A DNA stretch of 64,000 nucleotides from DATBRV01 sp036560145 (GTDB lineage: Bacteria; Myxococcota_A; UBA9160; SMWR01): assembly GCA_036560145.1 (NCBI GenBank), contig DATBRV010000011.1, positions 27,891-91,890 of the forward strand, in the 5' to 3' direction. Positions 24,070 to 31,686 of the stretch are shown piece by piece. Under the pieces are notes generated by a model, which did no database searches, was not told where the DNA came from, and saw only the letters and a list, made by a program, of their open reading frames with translations. A program made the position numbers and the translations under genes. The number at the start of each line of letters is the position of its first letter. Positions within the stretch are counted from its first letter, which is position 1.

Positions 24070-24549
24070 ATGAACGCTCTGCCCCTCAGCGACCTGGTGG
24101 CAGCCTTCCGCTCTTGCTCGCTCCCGCGCCAGCAGTGGACGCATGTCGCCCACCTTCGCGTCGGGGCATGGCACGTGCACCATCACGGCGCCGCCCCCGC
24201 GCTCCCGATGCTGCGAAGCGGAATCCGGCGGCTGAACGACCACCACGGAACCTTGAACTCGCCCACCAGTGGATATCATGAGACGATCACGGCCGCCTAT
24301 GTGCGCCTGATCGAAGCCTTCCTCTTCGCATTCTACACGGAGGTTTCGCTCGAGCATCGGGTGGAGGCCCTGGTTGGAAGCTCTCTCGGAGAGAGGTCCG
24401 TTCTCTTCAGGTACTGGTCGCGGGACCTGTTGATGTCCGCGCGAGCGCGGACTGAATGGGTGCCTCCCGACCTGGGGCCGCTGGTGGTTCACCCGGAGGC
24501 GCTTTCACGGACGGGCGTGTGGAACCATGCGCAAGAGGAGTCGACATGA
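24070..24549 (+). CDS. Conserved hypothetical protein
   Basis: 159 residues, soluble, predicted mostly helical. WTHVAHLRVGAWHVHHHG, MLRSGIRRLNDHHGT and GYHETITAAYVRLIEAF are recurring features of an uncharacterised bacterial family in which several His and one Glu are conserved, suggesting a metal or haem site (inference). ATG 24070 lies 11 bases after a TACGCT box, suggesting a nearly leaderless transcript. Stop overlaps the lipoprotein start (ATGA). Confidence 0.65.
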   Translation: MNALPLSDLVAAFRSCSLPRQQWTHVAHLRVGAWHVHHHGAAPALPMLRSGIRRLNDHHGTLNSPTSGYHETITAAYVRLIEAFLFAFYTEVSLEHRVEALVGSSLGERSVLFRYWSRDLLMSARARTEWVPPDLGPLVVHPEALSRTGVWNHAQEEST

Positions 24550-24911
24550 AGAAGTGCCATCTCATCGCTGCATTCTCGGCATCGATCCTGATCGTCGCGG
24601 GCTGCACCACCACGGCCAAGTTCATCGTGCCCCCCGACACCGAGCTGTACATCTACGAGCGCCCGGAACCCGTCGCGGTCGCGGCTGACGGAACGGTCAC
24701 CACCCGGCCTTATTTCTGGACCGCCGCCGGTGGGGTTCCCTACTCACTTCGGAAGGACGGAGTCGTGGTCAAGGTGGGCAAACTGCGGACGAAGTTCCGC
24801 GTGGTTTCCCTCTTCTGGCCGCCCTTTGCTGAAGCGTACTGGCCCATGGGACTGAATTCCTCGCTCACCTACGACCTCGTGAACGAGACGCAGGGAATCA
24901 AGAAGCGATAG
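24546..24911 (+). CDS. Small lipoprotein
   Basis: 121 residues with a lipoprotein signal: MKKCHLIAAFSASILIVAGC, lipobox IVAGC at Cys20. The mature part (FIVPPDTELYIYERPEP, SLRKDGVVVKVGKLRTKFRVVSLFWPP) resembles envelope-stress-type outer-membrane lipoproteins with a beta-sandwich, but no family is certain. GAGGAG lies upstream. It overlaps the preceding gene by 4 bp, so the two are co-translated. Confidence 0.75.
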   Translation: MKKCHLIAAFSASILIVAGCTTTAKFIVPPDTELYIYERPEPVAVAADGTVTTRPYFWTAAGGVPYSLRKDGVVVKVGKLRTKFRVVSLFWPPFAEAYWPMGLNSSLTYDLVNETQGIKKR

Positions 24912-25035
24912 CGCGCGGCCCGGCCGCGGGCGGCGGTCCTGCCGCAGGAAACGAGCTGCATTCCGCAGGCTGCGCCGTTCGTGCAAGCTGTGGGGCCTGG
25001 CGGTCACCCGCCACCTACAGAAGGGAGATTGCGCG

Positions 25036-25347
25036 ATGAGCTACCGAGCCGTGGCTGGACTGCTGATCGGCGGGGCGATGTTCATTTTTCTCGCGATGTT
25101 CACCGTCTCGATGGCCACCAGCGGAAGCGCGGTGAGCGGCTTCGGCAACGGAGGCAACCGCGTGTACGCGGATCCGACGCGCGACGAGCTGGCGGAGCTG
25201 CTGGTCTCCACGGGATCGGCGCCCGAAGTCTCCGACGAAGCCCTGCGAGCGATCCACGAGGCGATCAGCCGTCGCGCAGCCGCCGGGGAGCTCGATGCGG
25301 CCCTGGTCGTGCTCCAGGTGGCAGCTCTCCAGCGCGAGATCGAATAG
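25036..25347 (+). CDS. Hypothetical small membrane-anchored protein
   Basis: 103 residues. A single membrane segment (residues ~6-27, VAGLLIGGAMFIFLAMFTVSM) is followed by a Gly/Asn linker (FGNGGNRVY) and a helical, acidic C-terminal half (DELAELLVSTGSAPEVSDE, LDAALVVLQVAALQREIE). AAGGGAG precedes ATG 25036. No family is recognised; convergent with the GyrI-like gene, only 5 bp apart. Confidence 0.6.
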   Translation: MSYRAVAGLLIGGAMFIFLAMFTVSMATSGSAVSGFGNGGNRVYADPTRDELAELLVSTGSAPEVSDEALRAIHEAISRRAAAGELDAALVVLQVAALQREIE

Positions 25348-25352
25348 CGCGC

Positions 25353-25817
25353 CTAGCGGGTCAGCGGCCGATCGAGCTGCGTGCGCCACTTCGCCGGATC
25401 GGACCCCGACTCCGGACCCGCGAGGTAACACTCCCAGAGCTCCGCCGTCGGCGTGTGCCGCTCGGCCGCGATCCACGCCATGAACTCGCCCCACGCAGAA
25501 GCGAGCCCCTCGTAGGGTCCGTGGTAGACCGTGCGCGCCACCCGCATGGCGGGCCGGTGGCTCGGCTGGATCCGGCCCGCGGCCGCGACGGGCTTCGCGA
25601 CCGGCACGCCGATCTCGAAGTCGAAGACCTCCCCGGGCATCTTCAGATGGTGCGTGAACCACGGCCCGGTGATGGCGATACGCTGGGCCGCGACGGCGGC
25701 CTTCAGCTCGCCGAGGCCCGGCCCCATCACCTTCTGGATCTCCTCCCGAGGCACGGTGAGCCGGATCACGGCGATGGCCTGGGCGGCGGTCTGAACGATC
25801 TGCGGTTTGTCGATCAC
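25353..25817 (-). CDS. GyrI-like / SOUL-type small-molecule-binding protein
   Basis: 154 residues, no signal peptide. PQIVQTAAQAIAVIRLTVPREEI, FDFEIGVPVAKPVAAAGRI and VARTVYHGPYEGLASAWGEFMAWI fit the GyrI-like fold, including the conserved Glu/Gly-rich loop; the C-terminal WECYLAGPESGSDPAKWRTQL is the usual effector-pocket end. It has no DNA-binding domain, so it is a stand-alone effector-binding protein, perhaps for an aromatic or cationic ligand. It is divergent from the OB-fold/thiolase operon. Confidence 0.75.
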   Translation of the reverse strand: MIDKPQIVQTAAQAIAVIRLTVPREEIQKVMGPGLGELKAAVAAQRIAITGPWFTHHLKMPGEVFDFEIGVPVAKPVAAAGRIQPSHRPAMRVARTVYHGPYEGLASAWGEFMAWIAAERHTPTAELWECYLAGPESGSDPAKWRTQLDRPLTR

Positions 25818-25914
25818 GGGGGTCTCCTCGCAGGGGCGTCCGCGTCTTCAACCTGGATGACGTGCGAGCGGTGTGGAAATCGACAGGCGCGCCCGGGGAA
25901 TTCTGCCGGTCCGA

Positions 25915-25931
25915 TTTGACGATGCGTCAGA
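25915..25931. promoter_or_regulatory. 17-bp palindromic operator, site 1
   Basis: TTTGAC-GATGC-GTCAGA, an inverted repeat with 6-bp arms (one mismatch) and a 5-bp spacer. It overlaps the -35 element TTGACG (25916-25921) of the promoter for the gene at 25954; the -10 box TAGGCT is at 25941-25946 with a 19-bp spacer. Two near-identical copies lie at 33253 and 33274. Placement on the -35 fits a repressor of TetR type. Confidence 0.65.
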
Positions 25932-25953
25932 TTTTTCTGGTAGGCTGTCGGGC

Positions 25954-26364
25954 GTGGCAGACGTCTTCCGGATGCTTCCCAAGGTCACGTCGAAGAACGA
26001 GCACTTCTGGCGCGGCGGCGAGCGCGGCGAGCTGTGCTTTCTGCGCTGCCGGCCCTGCGGCCACTACATCCACCCGCCGCAGCCCCTCTGCCCCGCTTGC
26101 CTCTCGAAGGACCTGGCGCCGGCGGCCGTCTCCGGCCTCGCCACGGTCGCGACCTTCACGCTCAACCACCAGCCCTGGGTGCCGGCCCCCGATCATCCCT
26201 ACGCGATCGCGATCGTCGAGATCGACGAGCAGCCGAGCGTGAGGCTGATGACGAACATCGTCGGCTGCCCGGCCGAAGCGGTGCGCATCGGCATGCGCGT
26301 GCGCGTCGTCTTCGAGCATCGCGAGGACGTGTACCTCCCGCTCTTCCAGCCGGTGGACGCCTGA
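25954..26364 (+). CDS. Zn-ribbon / OB-fold (DUF35) acyl-CoA-binding protein
   Basis: 136 residues from GTG 25954 (the ATG at 25972, MLPKVTSKNEHFW, is also possible). FLRCRPCGHYIHPPQPLCPACLS is a four-Cys rubredoxin-like zinc ribbon, and VATFTLNHQPWVPAPDHPYAIAIV starts the OB-fold. Members form heteromeric complexes with thiolase-like proteins (as ChsH2 with Ltp2 in steroid side-chain breakdown). The partner thiolase starts at 26364, overlapping the stop (TGATG). It heads the operon controlled by the operator at 25915. Confidence 0.85.
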   Translation: MADVFRMLPKVTSKNEHFWRGGERGELCFLRCRPCGHYIHPPQPLCPACLSKDLAPAAVSGLATVATFTLNHQPWVPAPDHPYAIAIVEIDEQPSVRLMTNIVGCPAEAVRIGMRVRVVFEHREDVYLPLFQPVDA

Positions 26365-27572
26365 TGGAGATCCTCGAGCGGCGCGCGGCGATCACCGGGA
26401 TCGGGCAGAGCGACATCGGCCGGCGCCTGAACCGCGATCCGCTCGAGCTGACGCTCGACGCCTGCCTCGCGGCGATCGCGGACGCGGGCCTCACGCGCGA
26501 GGACATCGACGGCCTCGCCACCTACCCGGGCAGCATGGGCGGCGCGCCGGGCTTCTCCGGCGCGGGCATCACGGAAGTGCACGACGCGCTGCGCCTGAAC
26601 CTCAACTGGTTTACCGGTGGTCTCGAACTACCCGGACAACTTGGCTCGGTGATCAACGCCTGCCTGGCGGTGGCCTGCGGCCTCGCGAAGCACGTGCTTT
26701 GCTTCCGATCGGTCTGGGAGGCGACCGCGCAGGGGGCCGGCGGCCGCGCGCCGATCGGCGGCGGTGCGTCGTCCGAAGGGGGAGGGCGGGCGCCGCGCGC
26801 GGTGGGCTCCATGCTGGAGTTCACGCTGCCCTTCCGCGCCTACTCGGCCGCGAACTGGGTGGCGCTCGCCGCGCAGCGACACTTCCACGAGTTTGGCACC
26901 ACCCGCGAGCAGCTCGCGCAGATCGCGCTCAACGCGCGCAAGAACGCCGCGGGAAATCCCAAGGCGGTCTACCGCGAGCCGATGACGCCGGAGAGCTACT
27001 TCGCGGCGCGCATGATCAGCACGCCGTTCTGCCTGTTCGACTGCGACGTCCCCGTCGACGGCGCGACCGCGGTGATCGTCTCCCGGGCCGACGCGGCGCG
27101 CGATCTACGCCGCCCGCCGCTGCGGGTCGAGGCGGTCGGCTCGGCGCTGCACGGCCGGCCCTCCTGGGACCAGTTCGACGACCTCACCACGATGGCGATG
27201 CGCGACGCCGGCGCGATGCTCTGGACGCGCACGGACCTGAAACCCGCGGACGTCGACGTCGCCCAGCTCTACGACGGCTTCAGCTTCCTCGCGCTGGCCT
27301 GGCTCGAGGGGCTGGGCTTCTGCCGCAAGGGCGAAGGGGGACCCTTCATCGAGGGCGGCAAGCGGATTGCCCTCGACGGCGAGCTGCCGCTCAACACCAA
27401 TGGCGGTCAGCTCTCGGGCGGACGGCTGCACGGCTACGGCTTCCTGCACGAGGCCTGCCTTCAGCTCTGGGGCGAGGGCGGCGCGCGCCAGGTTCCGGGG
27501 GGCCCCCGCGTGGCGGTCGCCGCCGCGGGCGGAGGTCCGCTGGCAGGCTGTCTGCTCGTGACGAGGCCGTGA
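26364..27572 (+). CDS. Thiolase-like protein (lipid-transfer/aldolase type)
   Basis: 402 residues. RRAAITGIGQSDIGRRLNRDPLELTLDAC-like opening, LYDGFSFLALAWLEGLGFC and NTNGGQLSGGRLHGYGFLHEA are characteristic of the non-decarboxylating thiolase superfamily members annotated as Ltp2-like. The usual nucleophile region reads VINACLAVACGLAKHVL, so condensation activity is uncertain and a retro-aldol role with the DUF35 partner is more likely. It is translationally coupled on both sides (TGATG). Confidence 0.82.
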   Translation: MEILERRAAITGIGQSDIGRRLNRDPLELTLDACLAAIADAGLTREDIDGLATYPGSMGGAPGFSGAGITEVHDALRLNLNWFTGGLELPGQLGSVINACLAVACGLAKHVLCFRSVWEATAQGAGGRAPIGGGASSEGGGRAPRAVGSMLEFTLPFRAYSAANWVALAAQRHFHEFGTTREQLAQIALNARKNAAGNPKAVYREPMTPESYFAARMISTPFCLFDCDVPVDGATAVIVSRADAARDLRRPPLRVEAVGSALHGRPSWDQFDDLTTMAMRDAGAMLWTRTDLKPADVDVAQLYDGFSFLALAWLEGLGFCRKGEGGPFIEGGKRIALDGELPLNTNGGQLSGGRLHGYGFLHEACLQLWGEGGARQVPGGPRVAVAAAGGGPLAGCLLVTRP

Positions 27573-28228
27573 TGGGGGATCCGGGCGCGCTTCCCGATCG
27601 ACTGCGCCCGGCGCTCTCCGTCTTCTTCCAGCACGCGAGCCCGCGCGTGCTGAGCGCGCTGGTCGCTGCGGCGCTCGGCATCCGCGTGGCGCTCGGGAAC
27701 TGGTCGGCCTGGGACGCCGCGATCCCGCTCATGCTCCTCTGCTTCTGGCCGCTCCAGGAGTGGCTGATCCACGTCTTCATCCTGCACTACCGGCCGGTGA
27801 CGCTGTTCGGGCGCCAGCTCGACTTCAAGGTGCCGCGGCTGCACCGCGAGCATCATCAGGATCCCTGGCGCCTCGATCTGGTCTTCATCCCGATCCACGT
27901 GTTCGCCTACACGCCGCTCACGGTCGGGGCGCTCGTGCTGCTCGGCCTTCCGCAGCCGCAGCTGGTCGCGACGGGCCTCGCCGCGTATTACGCGCTCTCG
28001 CTCCACTACGAGTGGGTGCATTTCATGATCCACACGCGCTATCGGCCGCGCCTCGGCTACTACCAGCGCCTCGCGCGCAATCACCTGCTGCATCACTTCC
28101 GCAACGAGCACTACTGGTATGGCGTCACCATGCTTCAGGCCGACGGCTGGCTGGGCACGGCGCCGGTCCCGAATGAGGTGCCGAAATCGGAGACGGCCAT
28201 GACGCTCGCGCCCCAGGCGGGGAGCTAG
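27572..28228 (+). CDS. Sterol desaturase / fatty acid hydroxylase family protein
   Basis: 218 residues, four predicted membrane helices. The di-iron histidine boxes are visible as QEWLIHVFILH, LHREHHQDPW, HYEWVHFMIH and NHLLHHFRNEHYW, matching the FA_hydroxylase family that oxidises sterols, fatty acids or carotenoids using O2. ATG 27572 overlaps the thiolase stop (TGATG). Its presence in this operon suggests that the CoA-linked substrate is hydrophobic. Confidence 0.82.
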   Translation: MGDPGALPDRLRPALSVFFQHASPRVLSALVAAALGIRVALGNWSAWDAAIPLMLLCFWPLQEWLIHVFILHYRPVTLFGRQLDFKVPRLHREHHQDPWRLDLVFIPIHVFAYTPLTVGALVLLGLPQPQLVATGLAAYYALSLHYEWVHFMIHTRYRPRLGYYQRLARNHLLHHFRNEHYWYGVTMLQADGWLGTAPVPNEVPKSETAMTLAPQAGS

Positions 28229-28231
28229 CCG

Positions 28232-29461
28232 GTGCGCGCGCTGGTGGTCGAGGCGGGCTTCGCGCGGCTGGCGGCCACGAAGGTCCTGTCCTGGCTGACG
28301 CCGCGCGCGTTCCTCGGGCCGCTCGCCCCGATCCGGCTGCGCGAGATCGCGGACCCGGAATTGCCCGCTCCGGACTGGGTGGTGCTGCGCACGCAGCTAT
28401 GCGGCCTCTGCGGGAGCGACTACAAGCAGGTGTTCCTGAACGGCCGCATCGACAACCCGATGACGGCTCTCGTCTCGTTCCCGCAGGTGCTGGGACACGA
28501 GGTGGTGGCGCGGATCGAACGGATCGGCCCGGGCGTGCGCACGCGCCGCGTGGGGGAGCGCGTGGTGCTGAACCCCTGGCTCTCCTGCGCGCCGCGCGGG
28601 CTCCCGCTCTGCGAGTGGTGCCGGCAGGGGGAACTCGCCCAGTGCCTCAACTTCACGCGCGGGACCCTGACCAGGGGCATCCACCACGGCAACTCGAGCC
28701 AGGCGACGGGCGGGATGGCGCCGCTGGTGCCGGCGCACGAATCGCAGTGCATCCCGATCCCCGACGAGATCTCGGATGAAGCAGCCGTGCTCGCCGACCC
28801 TTTCGCGGTGTCGCTGCACGCGATCCTGCACCATCCGCCGCCCGCGGGAGGGGCGGCGCTGGTCTACGGCTGCGGCACGCTGGGGCTGCTCGCGATCGCG
28901 ATCCTGCGCTCGCTGCACCCCGCGGTGCGCGTGCTGGCGGTGGCGCGCTTCCCGCATCAGGCCGAGCTCGCGCGTCGCTTCGGCGCCGAGACGGTGCTGC
29001 CGCACCAGCCCGCGCGCGCGGTGATCGAGGGCGTCGGGCACGCGCTCGGCGTCGAGCTGCGCGAGCCTTGGTACGGTCTCCCGATGCTGAACGGCGGCGC
29101 CGACGTGGTCTACGACACGGTGACCGCGCCGGCCACGCTCGAGGTGGGCGTGCGCGTGACGCGAACCCGCGGCCGGATCGTGGCGCTCGGCGTCGAGGTC
29201 CCGAAGGCCTTCGAATGGACGCCGCTCTACCACAAGGAGCTGGCGCTGGTGGGCTCGAATGCCTTCGCGTTCGAGACCTTCGAGGGCCGCCGCCAGCATG
29301 CGATGGAGTGGTACTTCGAGCTGATTCGGACCCGACGCATCGACGTGACGCCGATCCTGACCCACCGCTTCCCGCTGGCCGATTACCGCAAGGCCTTCCT
29401 GGCCTGCCATGACCAGGGCGCGAGCGGCGCGGTCAAGGTGCTCTTCGACCGCTTCGACTAG
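28232..29461 (+). CDS. Zinc-binding alcohol dehydrogenase
   Basis: 409 residues, medium-chain dehydrogenase type. The catalytic-zinc Cys region is LCGLCGSDYKQVFLNG, structural-zinc ligands appear in SCAPRGLPLCEWCRQGELAQC, GHEVVARIERIGPGV carries the catalytic His/Glu, and ALVYGCGTLGLLAIAIL is the Rossmann motif. It likely oxidises a secondary or primary alcohol with NAD(P). GTG 28232 follows the preceding stop by 3 bp. It is the last gene of the 25954 operon. Confidence 0.85.
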   Translation: MRALVVEAGFARLAATKVLSWLTPRAFLGPLAPIRLREIADPELPAPDWVVLRTQLCGLCGSDYKQVFLNGRIDNPMTALVSFPQVLGHEVVARIERIGPGVRTRRVGERVVLNPWLSCAPRGLPLCEWCRQGELAQCLNFTRGTLTRGIHHGNSSQATGGMAPLVPAHESQCIPIPDEISDEAAVLADPFAVSLHAILHHPPPAGGAALVYGCGTLGLLAIAILRSLHPAVRVLAVARFPHQAELARRFGAETVLPHQPARAVIEGVGHALGVELREPWYGLPMLNGGADVVYDTVTAPATLEVGVRVTRTRGRIVALGVEVPKAFEWTPLYHKELALVGSNAFAFETFEGRRQHAMEWYFELIRTRRIDVTPILTHRFPLADYRKAFLACHDQGASGAVKVLFDRFD

Positions 29462-29651
29462 GTCGCCCGGCCCTGCGCTCCGCCAGCGTCCGGTCGCCGC
29501 GAGCGCGGGCGCGTGGTAACACTATGCGATTCGGAAATCGCTCTCGAAAAGGCTTGCGCTCGCGCTCTTCTCCACGGTCGTCTGCCTGTGCCTGGCGGAG
29601 ATACTCGTCCGCTCGAGCGGCCTCTTTGCCGAGGAGCGCGCGGCGACGCGC

Positions 29652-30857
29652 TTGCAGGATCCGCCGGACGCCGACGGCCTCGACCCGCGGCGCCGGTTCC
29701 TGCTCCACCCCTTTCTCGGGTACGCCGGAAACCCCGCCTACGACCGCGGATTGATCGGAGAGGCGGCGCTGCGCAGGACGTTCCCGGCGGCTCCGTCGTC
29801 GTACTACCTGCGCAACAGCCGGATCAACGCTCACGGGTTCCCGTCCGAACACGCGGACTACGCGGCGGAAACGGGCGGCTTTCACGTCGGTGTCTTCGGC
29901 GGATCGGTCGCCGAGCAGCTCGCAACCGTAGGCGGGGAGGCGCTGATCGCGGAGCTCGAGCGGCAGGCGCCGGAGCTCCGCGGACGCGTGCGCGTCTTCA
30001 ATGCCGCGATCGGCGGCTACAAGCAGCCGCAGCAGCTGATCGCGCTGATCCTGCTGACGCTCCAGGGCGTGCGCTTCGATGCGATCGTCAATCTGGACGG
30101 CTTCAACGAGGTCGCGCTGTCCCCCTCCGATGCGGCGGCGCGCTACAACCCGATTTTTCCCAGCCGCTTGCACTATCTCGCCATGCTGAACTTCGGACCG
30201 GACGCGAGCTCGGCGCACACGATCGAGCTCTACGCAGACGTGATCGGCACGCGGCGCAGGGCGACGGAGTGGCGCTCGGCGGCGGACCGCGGACCTCTCG
30301 GTCGCTCGGAGCTGGCGCGCGCGGCGATCGGCCGGGCCGTTCTCCAGCTCAAATCGCGTGCGACACGGCTCGAGCAGGCGCTCCAGGAGGCGGCGGCCCC
30401 GCCCCCGGGCCTCGCGGCGTACGAGCCCGCCTGCCTGCGCGATCCCCAGGACGCCTGTTGGGATCTGATCGTCGACGTCTGGAGGAGGGGCTCGCTCGAG
30501 ATGGCGGCGGTCGCTCGACAGATCGGCGCGCGCTACGTGCACGTGTTGCAACCCAACCAGTACGACGAGGGGAGCAAACCGCTGAGCGAAGGCGAAAGAG
30601 AAATCGCCTACCTTCCGGACGGCGACTGGCCGGCGGGCGTCCGGCGGGGCTACCCGATGCTGCGGGCCCAGATCCCTGGAATGCTCGCGCAGGGGGTGGC
30701 CGTGCTCGATCTCACGCAGATGTTCGCGTCCGTCGACGAGGACGTGTACGTCGACACCTGCTGCCATTACAATCTGCGCGGAACCAACGCGCTGGCGACC
30801 GCCGTCGCAGACCGGATCCTGCGGACGAAGCCAGTGCCTTCGGAAGGTGGCGGCTGA
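29652..30857 (+). CDS. SGNH/GDSL-like hydrolase with broken or atypical N-terminus
   Basis: From TTG 29652 the product has 401 residues. VGVFGGSVAEQLA is the family GDS-like block, VNLDGFNEVALSPSD carries the Asn of block III, and YVDTCCHYNLRGTNALA resembles the C-terminal block V (DxxH position); related proteins lie next to lipid or glycan genes. The in-frame sequence directly upstream reads as a basic n-region plus membrane helix (RLALALFSTVVCLCLAEILV) but has no ATG, GTG or TTG; the nearest ATG (29524) is in another frame. A missing A in the AAAA run at ~29547-29550 would join them into one ORF. Confidence 0.65.
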   Translation: MQDPPDADGLDPRRRFLLHPFLGYAGNPAYDRGLIGEAALRRTFPAAPSSYYLRNSRINAHGFPSEHADYAAETGGFHVGVFGGSVAEQLATVGGEALIAELERQAPELRGRVRVFNAAIGGYKQPQQLIALILLTLQGVRFDAIVNLDGFNEVALSPSDAAARYNPIFPSRLHYLAMLNFGPDASSAHTIELYADVIGTRRRATEWRSAADRGPLGRSELARAAIGRAVLQLKSRATRLEQALQEAAAPPPGLAAYEPACLRDPQDACWDLIVDVWRRGSLEMAAVARQIGARYVHVLQPNQYDEGSKPLSEGEREIAYLPDGDWPAGVRRGYPMLRAQIPGMLAQGVAVLDLTQMFASVDEDVYVDTCCHYNLRGTNALATAVADRILRTKPVPSEGGG

Positions 30858-30859
30858 GC

Positions 30860-31672
30860 ATGGCGGTGGCGAAGCATCGGTTCTCTCCGCTCCTGCTCCT
30901 TCCCGTCGGGCTCGCGGTCGGATGCGCGACGTCTCCGCCGCCGCCCGAGCTCTCTCCCGCCCAGCGCCGGATCGAGCGACTGCTGGTGGAGCTGCACCTT
31001 CCGGAGTATGCCGGACGGCTCGAGCACGCCGCGCTGAGTGTCGCCGGCCATCCCGAGGACGGAGACCTCGCGGACGACGTGCGCCTGCGGCCGCGCATCG
31101 AGACCCAGCTGGCCCCGGACGCGGTGGTCTCCGACGTGGTGCGCCGCGTCTCGGAATCCTTCGACGAGACGGCCGTCGCCGAGCTCGAGCGTTTCGGAGA
31201 GAGCCCGGCCGGCCGCAGGGTGCACGCCGCGTCGGCCGCTCCCTACTCGTGGTTCTCGCGGCTCGGCTATCGGATCTTCGGCGCTCCCAGCGACGAGTCC
31301 CCCGAGCGCGTGGCGCTCGCGCGCAAGCTCGACGAGCGCACGCTCTCGAGCCGGGCCACCACCGACCTGTATCTGAGGATCTACGAGGCGATCGTCCGCT
31401 GGTACGCAGCGCGGGCCGCCATGGATCCCGAGGAGAGCGCCGCCGTGGGCGGGATCGACGGGCTGCTCGCGCGCGAGCGGGAGCGGGCCGACGCGGTCGC
31501 CGCGCAGCACGGCGTCCCCTTCACGCTCTACGCCTTCTCCGATCTCTCGACATCCGAGATCGAGGAGTACCTGGCCGTGGTCGAATCGCCGGCGGGGCAG
31601 TGGTTCGTGAAGTCGGTGCGCGAGGCGCTGGCCGAGACGATCGATCTCCGGAGCCAGGCGATCTCGCGCTGA
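30860..31672 (+). CDS. Lipoprotein, uncharacterised
   Basis: 270 residues with a lipoprotein signal: SPLLLLPVGLAVGC, Cys22 in the lipobox. A short Pro-rich stretch (TSPPPPELSP) precedes a helical body with several acidic/basic heptad-like runs (PAQRRIERLLVELHLPEYA, DAVVSDVVRRVSESFDE); the C-terminus contains YLAVVESPAGQWFVKSVREAL, similar to DUF2059-type proteins. It starts 2 bp after the SGNH gene, so it is probably co-expressed. Confidence 0.65.
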   Translation: MAVAKHRFSPLLLLPVGLAVGCATSPPPPELSPAQRRIERLLVELHLPEYAGRLEHAALSVAGHPEDGDLADDVRLRPRIETQLAPDAVVSDVVRRVSESFDETAVAELERFGESPAGRRVHAASAAPYSWFSRLGYRIFGAPSDESPERVALARKLDERTLSSRATTDLYLRIYEAIVRWYAARAAMDPEESAAVGGIDGLLARERERADAVAAQHGVPFTLYAFSDLSTSEIEEYLAVVESPAGQWFVKSVREALAETIDLRSQAISR

Positions 31673-31686
31673 GGCCCGCCCCGGCC

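Noticed and set aside
29524..29754. Separate 76-codon gene starting at ATG 29524
   Set aside because: Reads as Arg/Ser-rich nonsense after the first ten codons; better explained as the start of the SGNH gene with a frameshift.
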